From Grimontia marina (GTDB lineage Bacteria > Pseudomonadota > Gammaproteobacteria > Enterobacterales > Vibrionaceae): a stretch of DNA of 64,000 nucleotides. Each line of letters opens with the position of its first letter. Positions within the stretch are counted from its first letter, which is position 1. The stretch lies in contig NZ_FIZY01000022.1 of NCBI RefSeq assembly GCF_900060185.1, forward strand, positions 1-64,000. Reading direction: 5' to 3'. This document shows positions 58,153 to 64,000 of this stretch, piece after piece. The notes under the pieces were generated by a model that saw nothing but the letters and a program-made list of their open reading frames with translations, was not told the DNA's origin and did not search any database. The position numbers were made by a program, and so were the translations under genes.

Positions 58153-59166
58153 ATGGCCAGAACACTATCAATCAAGGATGCAATTAACGAAGCGATCGAT
58201 CAGGAAATGTCCCGCGACCCCAACGTTATCATGATGGGAGAAGACATTGTCGGCGGTACCGGCGCACCGGGTGAAGACGATGCCTGGGGCGGCGTACTCG
58301 GGGTGACCAAGGGGCTTTATGCCAAACATCCTAACCAGATGATGGATACGCCTCTGTCGGAAAGTGCCTATGTGGGTGCTGCCATTGGTGCTGCTACCTG
58401 TGGGCTCCGTCCGATCGCAGAGCTGATGTTTATCGATTTTATGGGCGTCTGTTTCGATCAGATTTTCAATCAAGCCGCCAAGTTCCGCTATATGTTCGGC
58501 GGGAAGGCAGAAACGCCAGTTGTTATCCGTGCCATGTGCGGCGCTGGCTTTAGAGCTGCAGCACAACACAGCCAGATGCTCACGCCGCTTTTCACCCATA
58601 TTCCAGGGCTGAAGGTTGTGTGCCCATCCAATGCTTACGATGCCAAGGGACTGCTTATCCAGTCCATCCGAGACAATGACCCGGTTATCTTCCTCGAGCA
58701 TAAAAACCTCTATGCCACCGAATCTGATGTGCCGGAAACCCCTTATGCTATTCCTTTTGGCGAAGCCAATGTGCTTCGTGAAGGTAAAGACGTCACTCTT
58801 GTGTCTTATGGTCTGACCGTAACACGTGCAATGGAAGCAGCTGAGCAACTGGCGAAACACGGCGTGCAATGTGAGGTGATTGACTTACGCACCCTCTCCC
58901 CACTCGATATCGATACTGTGGTAGAAAGCGTCGAAGAAACATGCCGTTTGGTGTGTATCGATGAAGCCAGCCCACGTTGCTCAATCGCTGCGGACGTCTC
59001 TGCACAGGTGGCTGAGTCGGCCTTCTCGTCACTAAAAGCACCGATTGCCATGGTGACCCCTCCCCACACGCCCGTACCTTTCTCTCCTTCCCTGGAAGAC
59101 ATCTATGTACCGACCGTTGACGACATTGTCAGCGCCGTAAACCGAACGATGGGGGCGAATGCATGA
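58153..59166 (+). CDS. acoB: Acetoin dehydrogenase E1 component, beta subunit
   Basis: 337-aa partner of AcoA. Recognisable regions: MMGEDIVGGTGAPGEDDAWG, TPLSESAYVGAAIGAATCGLR and EVIDLRTLSPLDIDTVVESV. Three start codons lie close together (GTG 58147, ATG 58150, ATG 58153); AGGAG spacing favours 58153. It overlaps acoC by 4 nt. Confidence 0.93.
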   Translation: MARTLSIKDAINEAIDQEMSRDPNVIMMGEDIVGGTGAPGEDDAWGGVLGVTKGLYAKHPNQMMDTPLSESAYVGAAIGAATCGLRPIAELMFIDFMGVCFDQIFNQAAKFRYMFGGKAETPVVIRAMCGAGFRAAAQHSQMLTPLFTHIPGLKVVCPSNAYDAKGLLIQSIRDNDPVIFLEHKNLYATESDVPETPYAIPFGEANVLREGKDVTLVSYGLTVTRAMEAAEQLAKHGVQCEVIDLRTLSPLDIDTVVESVEETCRLVCIDEASPRCSIAADVSAQVAESAFSSLKAPIAMVTPPHTPVPFSPSLEDIYVPTVDDIVSAVNRTMGANA

Positions 59167-60266
59167 GTGAGAAAATCATACCTGTGGTAATGCCCAAATG
59201 GGGGCTTTCCATGAAGGAAGGCACCCTCACAGAATGGCATGTCGACGAAGGGGATACCATTGAAGTCGGTCAGGTGATCATGGATGTGGAAACCGACAAG
59301 ATTGCCAGCGAGGTGGAAGCGCCGGATGCAGGGCTCCTAAGACGCAAGGTCGCTGAGGAAGGTGACGTCTATTCGGTTCAGGCTCTGCTCGGTGTACTTG
59401 CGCCACCAGAGGTGACAGACGAAGAGATCGATGCCTATATCGCCGCCTTTGTTCAGCCCTCCTCCGAAGAAGGAGATGAGGAAGAAGCGGCCTCAGCCTA
59501 TGCATTTATCGACACCGACGCAGGACGTATTCGTTACAGTCATCTGAATGCCGACGCCTCTGGAACACCTTATGTGCTGATACATGGCTTTGGCGGCGAC
59601 TTGGATAACTGGTTGTTTAATCTGGATGCCCTTGCCGAAAAAGCGCCTGTGCTGGCGCTTGATCTTCCAAACCATGGACAGTCAGCGATTTCAGCAGATG
59701 TGCAGTTTAACGACCTCATCAACACTGTCGTGACTGTGATGGACAAGCTCGATATTGAGAGAGCCCATTTGTTCGGTCATTCGATGGGCGGGCTTATCAG
59801 TGGTGAACTCGCAAGGCTACATCCCAATAAGGTCGCTTCGCTGACTTTGATTGGCAGCGCTGGCCTTGGGAAAGACATTAACAGCAACTATATCCGTGGC
59901 TTTGTCGATTCAGAAAGCCGGAAAACCCTAAAACCAGTCTTGCAGCTGCTTTTTGCAGACAGCAGTTTGGTCACGCGAAATCTGGTCGATGATGTGCTCA
60001 AGTACAAACGACTGGATGGTGTGAAGGCATCACTGAGCGTGCTCGCCGATCAGCTTTTTGTGGATGGCACCCAAAGCGCTGTTCTGGATTTAGATGCGAT
60101 CCCGTCACCGCTTGTGATTTGGGGGGAGTCGGATGCGGTAATCCCTGCTTCGCACGCTTCAAACATCAGCAATGCAGAAGTGCACGTTCTCTCGGGGGCT
60201 GGACATATGGTGCAGATGGAACAAGCGGCTGCAGTCAATGCCCTCATCCTTTCCTACACCCAATAG
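59163..60266 (+). CDS. acoC: Acetoin dehydrogenase E2 (lipoyl domain fused to alpha/beta hydrolase)
   Basis: 367-aa acyl carrier/transferase that passes the acetyl group to CoA. N-terminal lipoyl domain with K46 in ETDKIASE, an acidic linker (about 96-115), then an alpha/beta-hydrolase-fold domain with HGFGGDLDNW and nucleophile S207 in GHSMGG. The usual E2 catalytic core and E3-binding domain are absent, as in AcoC proteins of Cupriavidus and Pseudomonas. No E3 gene (acoL) is encoded here, so the general lipoamide dehydrogenase must serve. Confidence 0.92.
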   Translation: MSEKIIPVVMPKWGLSMKEGTLTEWHVDEGDTIEVGQVIMDVETDKIASEVEAPDAGLLRRKVAEEGDVYSVQALLGVLAPPEVTDEEIDAYIAAFVQPSSEEGDEEEAASAYAFIDTDAGRIRYSHLNADASGTPYVLIHGFGGDLDNWLFNLDALAEKAPVLALDLPNHGQSAISADVQFNDLINTVVTVMDKLDIERAHLFGHSMGGLISGELARLHPNKVASLTLIGSAGLGKDINSNYIRGFVDSESRKTLKPVLQLLFADSSLVTRNLVDDVLKYKRLDGVKASLSVLADQLFVDGTQSAVLDLDAIPSPLVIWGESDAVIPASHASNISNAEVHVLSGAGHMVQMEQAAAVNALILSYTQ

Positions 60267-60279
60267 GTTTCAGTAGCCA

Positions 60280-60306
60280 CTAAAAAGGGATGCTATGCAT
60301 CCCTTA
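60280..60306 (-). terminator. Terminator between acoC and nudC
   Basis: AAGGGATGC - TAT - GCATCCCTT. On the minus strand it is followed by TTTTTA and contains the nudC stop; it may also end acoC transcription. Confidence 0.8.
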
Positions 60307-61062
60307 ATTCTGCGCTTTGACCGCTTCAATCAAGCGTCTGGCAATGGTGCCTTCCGGGGCCACCATCGGCAGGTCATCGACATCAAACCACTGCGCGTCT
60401 GTAAGCTCTTCATAATCAGGATTAATCTCACCGCTCTCATAATCTGCGATAAACCCCATCATCAGATTGGAAGGAAAAGCCCAAGGCTGACTGTCAAAGT
60501 AGCGGATGTTACTGACTTCTATTCCTGTTTCTTCCTTCACCTCACGGGCAACACATTGCTCCAGCGTCTCTCCCGCTTCCACAAAGCCTGCAATGACTGT
60601 GTACATTCTGTTTTTATGTCGCGGGTGATGGGCCAACAGAATTTGTCCTCCCTTTTTTACGGCAACAATCACACAGGGAGAAACTCTGGGGTAATGAACG
60701 GCGTGACAAGATGGACATAACATTGCAGGATGGGTCGCATCAAAGTGATTCTGGAGACCGCAACGGCTACAAAATTGCTGTGTATTACGCATGTAATCCA
60801 ATTGGATTGCCTTACCTGCAAGATTGAACAATTCACTGGGCAGATGTAACAAAGATCGCAAACTGTCCAACTCTGTTTCAACTGCATTGTGATGCTCATA
60901 CGCATACACAACCTCATGCTCATCGTAGTGACCTATCACATAGCTTGCCTTAATCCATTTATCCAATTGATTTTTAGAGATAAGTGGTAGGTTGTGATCT
61001 GCCAACCAGAGTTGTCCATTGGTTACATAACACAGATATACAAGATCTTTTTGATTAGACAT
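60304..61062 (-). CDS. nudC: NAD(+) diphosphatase / RNA decapping hydrolase NudC
   Basis: 252-aa Nudix enzyme that cleaves NADH and removes NAD caps from RNA. A zinc ribbon (CSRCG and CPSCHAVHYPRVSP) precedes the Nudix box, of GX5EX7REUXEEXGU form (GFVEAGE through REVKEETGIEV), followed by the NudC-specific SQPWAFPSNLMMGF. Start at the ATG at 61062 (MSNQKD); the longer frame adds 14 residues without similarity. Upstream of hemE in related genomes, here separated from it by the PQQ/acetoin block. Confidence 0.93.
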   Translation of the reverse strand: MSNQKDLVYLCYVTNGQLWLADHNLPLISKNQLDKWIKASYVIGHYDEHEVVYAYEHHNAVETELDSLRSLLHLPSELFNLAGKAIQLDYMRNTQQFCSRCGLQNHFDATHPAMLCPSCHAVHYPRVSPCVIVAVKKGGQILLAHHPRHKNRMYTVIAGFVEAGETLEQCVAREVKEETGIEVSNIRYFDSQPWAFPSNLMMGFIADYESGEINPDYEELTDAQWFDVDDLPMVAPEGTIARRLIEAVKAQN

Positions 61063-61204
61063 AACAACACTTCGATCCTTGCTTAGCCGGGCGATTTGGG
61101 GCACTCTAAAATCAGTAACCTGATGTTAGACAATTGATGGCCTGATTGATATGGCTGTAATCCTATAAAAGCGCTCAGGTGCGCTGATCATGAGGAACGT
61201 GGTC

Positions 61205-61684
61205 ATGCTTAACAAACTCGAAAAAGCACAACAGCAGTGGGGCGGTTACAGTGATGTGATCGACTACTGGTTGACGTTAAGGCAAGAGCTGCTGGTCCAG
61301 TACTGTAAAGTAGCTGGTCTTTCCGGTAATAATAAAAACTGCCTGCCAACAGAAGAAGAATTGAACCATTTCTGTGAGGCTTTAGTAGATTATATTTCCG
61401 CTGGGCACTTTAAGATCTATGACATGGTCATGGAGCGTTGGAAAGCGACTGGCTTCTCCACCAATGAAGAGATAGATAGCCTTTACTTTCATATTGTCGA
61501 AACGACAGAGCCACTTCTTAACTTCAATGATAAATACAGTGGCTTTGTTCTGGATGATGATAATTTCGCAGGCTTTGACGACGATATTTCCACCGTCGGC
61601 GAAATCATGGAAATACGCTTTGAAAAAGAGGACATGCTGATCCAGCTGATTGCGGATAGTCTTGCGATCCCTCCTGGCGCTTAA
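61205..61684 (+). CDS. rsd: Regulator of sigma D (Rsd/AlgQ family anti-sigma70 factor)
   Basis: 159-aa helical protein that binds the housekeeping sigma factor in stationary phase. MLNKLEKAQQQWGGYSDVIDYW and the WLTLRQELLVQYCKVAGL segment fit the family. ATG at 61205 after GAGG is preferred over the ATG at 61190. Divergent from nudC as in other Vibrionaceae and E. coli. Confidence 0.92.
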   Translation: MLNKLEKAQQQWGGYSDVIDYWLTLRQELLVQYCKVAGLSGNNKNCLPTEEELNHFCEALVDYISAGHFKIYDMVMERWKATGFSTNEEIDSLYFHIVETTEPLLNFNDKYSGFVLDDDNFAGFDDDISTVGEIMEIRFEKEDMLIQLIADSLAIPPGA

Positions 61685-61704
61685 TATTCAAGTTTTCAGG
61701 CCTC

Positions 61705-61737
61705 CCGGTTGATGATGATACCCATCAGCCGGTTTTC
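61705..61737 (+). terminator. Rho-independent terminator after rsd
   Basis: CCGGTTGATG ... CATCAGCCGG with an 8-nt loop and one G-T pair, followed by TTTTC, 21 nt past the stop. Confidence 0.82.
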
Positions 61738-61742
61738 TAGAC

Positions 61743-61815
61743 CTCGCTTCTCGCTTCTCGCTTCTCGCTTCTCGCTTCTCGCTTCTCGCTTCTCGCTTCT
61801 CGCTTCTCGCTTCTC
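61743..61815. repeat. Heptanucleotide tandem repeat (CTCGCTT), about 10 copies
   Basis: 73 bp of perfect CTCGCTT units, 10.4 copies, between the rsd terminator and the rpoC terminator. It is not in a coding frame. Such a repeat can change copy number by slippage and so works as a strain-typing VNTR. Confidence 0.95.
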
Positions 61816-61850
61816 AGCGATAATCTCTGACTTACTTAAAGTCGGACAAT

Positions 61851-61879
61851 AAAAAAGGCACCCCGAGGGATGCCTTTTA
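61851..61879 (-). terminator. Rho-independent terminator of the rpoBC operon
   Basis: Minus strand: AAAAGGCATCC - CTCG - GGGTGCCTTTTTT, 20 nt after the rpoC stop. Confidence 0.9.
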
Positions 61880-61898
61880 TATCAGTCATGACGCGAGA

Positions 61899-64000
61899 TT
61901 AGTTCTCGTCGCTTAGACCTGCGTTTAGCAGTGCTGCCAGATCCTGAGAGGCTTGTTCAGCATCGATTTGCGGAGCTACGGGCTCTTCTACCACATTGCG
62001 ACGCGCTTGGCGCGACTTGTGGTATGCGAAACCGGTACCCGCAGGGATCAGACGACCAACGATAACGTTCTCTTTCAGACCGCGCAGTTCGTCGCGCTTA
62101 CCAGATACAGCTGCTTCGGTCAGTACGCGGGTCGTTTCCTGGAACGATGCCGCAGAGATGAACGATTCAGTTGCCAGAGACGCTTTGGTGATACCAAGCA
62201 GATCGCGCTCGAAGCCTGCAGGCTGTTTGCCTTCCGCTTCCAGCATACGGTTCGCGATAGTGACGCGAGAGTATTCTACCTGCTCGCCTTCCAGGAACTC
62301 AGAGTCGCCTGAAGACATGATAGTTACCTTGCGCAGCATCTGACGAACGATAGTCTCGATGTGCTTGTCGTTAATCTTAACGCCCTGCAGACGGTAAACG
62401 TCTTGTACTTCGTTAGTGATGTACTCGGTTACCGCACGCACGCCACGAAGACGCAAAATGTCGTGTGGAGATTCTGGACCATCGGCGATGACATCACCTT
62501 TCTCAACCTTCTCACCTTCGAATACGTTCAGCTGACGCCACTTAGGAATCATCTCTTCGTATGGTGAACCTTCAGTTGGCGTGATGATCAGGCGACGTTT
62601 ACCTTTGGTTTCTTTACCGAAGGAAACTGCACCCGTGATCTCTGCCAGAATTGCAGGCTCTTTAGGCTTACGAGCTTCGAACAGATCCGCAACGCGTGGC
62701 AGACCACCGGTGATATCTTTCGTACCGCCAGATTCCTGAGGAATACGAGACAGCGTATCACCCACACCCACGTTTGCACCGTCTTCCAGCTGGACAATTG
62801 CTTTACCAGGCAGGAAGTATTGTGCAGCCATGTCAGTGCCCGGAATCATCACAGCGTTACCAGATGCATCAAGCAGTCGAACGGTAGGACGCATGTCTTT
62901 ACCCGCTGACGTACGCTCTGCAGCATCCAGAATAACCATTGAAGACAGACCAGTCAGTTCGTCCGTTTGACGTTGAACGGTAACACCGTCAATCATGTCA
63001 ACGAACTCAATACGACCTTCCACTTCAGTGATGATCGGCATGGTGTGTGGATCCCAGTTAGCCACGGTTTCGCCCGCATTAACTGCATCGCCATCCAGCT
63101 TGCTCAGTACACAACCGTAAGGCAGCTTGTAGCTTTCCTTGGTACGGCCAAACTCATCAACGATAGTCAGCTCAGATGCACGTGAAGTGATCACCAGCTT
63201 GCCAGCGTTGTTGGTAACGAACTTCGCATTGTGCAGGTGCATAGAACCGTTGTTCTTCACCTGAATGCTGCTTTCTGCTGCCGCACGAGATGCCGCACCA
63301 CCAATGTGGAACGTACGCATTGTCAGCTGTGTACCTGGTTCACCGATTGACTGTGCAGCGATAACACCAACAGACTCGCCGTGGTTAACCAAGTGACCAC
63401 GAGCTAGGTCGCGACCGTAACAGTTTGCACAACAACCGAAGTCAGTTTCACAGGTTACGACAGAACGCACTTTCACCTGGTCAACAGAGTTCTGCTCCAA
63501 GATGTCACACCACTTCTCATCAAGCAGGGTGTTGCGTGGCGCCAGTACTTCATCAGTACCTGGCTTGAGTACGTCTTCTGCAACCACACGGCCCAGAACA
63601 CGCTCACGCAGTGCTTCTTTAACGTCACCACCTTCGATAACTGCCATCATGTTGATACCTTCTGAGGTACCACAGTCAGTTTCAGTGACCACAACGTCTT
63701 GAGCTACGTCTACCAGACGACGGGTCAGGTAACCGGAGTTAGCTGTCTTCAGTGCGGTATCCGCAAGACCTTTACGTGCACCGTGCGTCGAGATGAAGTA
63801 CTGAAGTACGTTCAGACCTTCACGGAAGTTTGCGGTGATTGGCGTTTCGATGATCGAGCCATCTGGTTTCGCCATCAGACCACGCATACCCGCCAGCTGA
63901 CGAATCTGTGCAGCAGAACCACGAGCACCTGAGTCGGCCATCATGTATACGCTGTTGAACGACTTCTGCGCTTCTTCTTCACCATCACGGTTAATCACGG
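61899..64000 (-). CDS. rpoC: RNA polymerase beta' subunit, C-terminal part (5' end outside window)
   Basis: The frame runs unbroken off the right edge; the about 700 residues present correspond to the C-terminal half of the about 1400-aa subunit. It contains the second zinc site ([18 protein letters not shown]), the trigger loop ([19 protein letters not shown]), the jaw region and the C-terminal assembly region ending in [17 protein letters not shown]. No anomaly seen. Confidence 0.98.
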   Translation of the reverse strand, partial: VINRDGEEEAQKSFNSVYMMADSGARGSAAQIRQLAGMRGLMAKPDGSIIETPITANFREGLNVLQYFISTHGARKGLADTALKTANSGYLTRRLVDVAQDVVVTETDCGTSEGINMMAVIEGGDVKEALRERVLGRVVAEDVLKPGTDEVLAPRNTLLDEKWCDILEQNSVDQVKVRSVVTCETDFGCCANCYGRDLARGHLVNHGESVGVIAAQSIGEPGTQLTMRTFHIGGAASRAAAESSIQVKNNGSMHLHNAKFVTNNAGKLVITSRASELTIVDEFGRTKESYKLPYGCVLSKLDGDAVNAGETVANWDPHTMPIITEVEGRIEFVDMIDGVTVQRQTDELTGLSSMVILDAAERTSAGKDMRPTVRLLDASGNAVMIPGTDMAAQYFLPGKAIVQLEDGANVGVGDTLSRIPQESGGTKDITGGLPRVADLFEARKPKEPAILAEITGAVSFGKETKGKRRLIITPTEGSPYEEMIPKWRQLNVFEGEKVEKGDVIADGPESPHDILRLRGVRAVTEYITNEVQDVYRLQGVKINDKHIETIVRQMLRKVTIMSSGDSEFLEGEQVEYSRVTIANRMLEAEGKQPAGFERDLLGITKASLATESFISAASFQETTRVLTEAAVSGKRDELRGLKENVIVGRLIPAGTGFAYHKSRQARRNVVEEPVAPQIDAEQASQDLAALLNAGLSDEN

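Noticed and set aside
57149-60266. Pyruvate dehydrogenase complex
   Set aside because: E1 is split into alpha and beta, E2 is a lipoyl-hydrolase fusion, and acoX plus a sigma54 AcoR accompany them; this is the acetoin dehydrogenase arrangement.
61743-61815. CRISPR array
   Set aside because: The units are 7-bp head-to-tail repeats with no spacers; a simple tandem repeat.

Overview
The window is a chromosomal segment of a gammaproteobacterium of the family Vibrionaceae. The acetate-switch locus (CrbR/CrbS, ActP, Acs), the dusB-fis operon, and the order purH-purD-DUF1481-hupA-DUF416-hemE-nudC-rsd-rpoC all point there. The homogentisate genes and the acetoin/PQQ block suggest a Grimontia/Enterovibrio/Photobacterium-like member rather than a classical Vibrio; that placement is an inference. 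Gene density is high, and most transcription units end in clear Rho-independent terminators.

Layout. (1) 1-2.8 kb: the 5' end of a 16S rRNA gene running off the left edge with its leader and promoter, then groES-groEL behind a sigma32-type promoter. (2) 2.9-9.9 kb: a MATE exporter, a MarR regulator with a perfect palindrome in its divergent promoter region, and hmgA-fahA-maiA-aacS, which takes homogentisate to fumarate and acetoacetyl-CoA; a 160-bp palindromic intergenic repeat follows. (3) 9.9-15.8 kb: fxsA, aspA, dcuA and dsbD. (4) 15.9-30.5 kb: the acetate switch, with a CrbR-like response regulator, marC, a DUF485 protein and actP, a CrbS-like transporter/kinase hybrid, a frameshifted MFS gene, a DUF294 signalling protein, an exonuclease, acs and a cytochrome b561. 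(5) 31-39 kb: aroQ-accB-accC, yhdT-panF, prmA, dusB-fis and a glycosyltransferase. (6) 39-45 kb: a CMD protein, ppnP, tpx, a zntR-like regulator and purH-purD. (7) 44-50.6 kb: a DUF1481 lipoprotein, hupA, a CBS membrane protein, a DUF416 protein, a hydroxyacid dehydrogenase, a UDG-family protein and hemE. (8) 50.6-60.3 kb: an accessory block. (9) 60.3-64 kb: nudC, rsd and the 3' part of rpoC.

The most interesting part is the 9.7-kb block between hemE and nudC. It carries a PQQ alcohol dehydrogenase with the extra aspartate (WDYD) that marks lanthanide-dependent enzymes, a one-haem cytochrome c and a periplasmic binding protein, an arrangement like xoxF-xoxG-xoxJ. Next come an AcoR-type sigma54 activator and the divergent acetoin-cleavage operon acoXABC. 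The PQQ operon has a near-perfect -24/-12 promoter and acoX has a weaker one. Both upstream regions contain the same 11-mer, CACCTGTTGCA, at enhancer distance. I infer one AcoR-controlled regulon in which a periplasmic, possibly lanthanide-using, alcohol or diol dehydrogenase feeds acetoin (or a related product) into acetoin dehydrogenase. The acetyl-CoA and acetaldehyde formed would join the acetate metabolism encoded elsewhere in the window.
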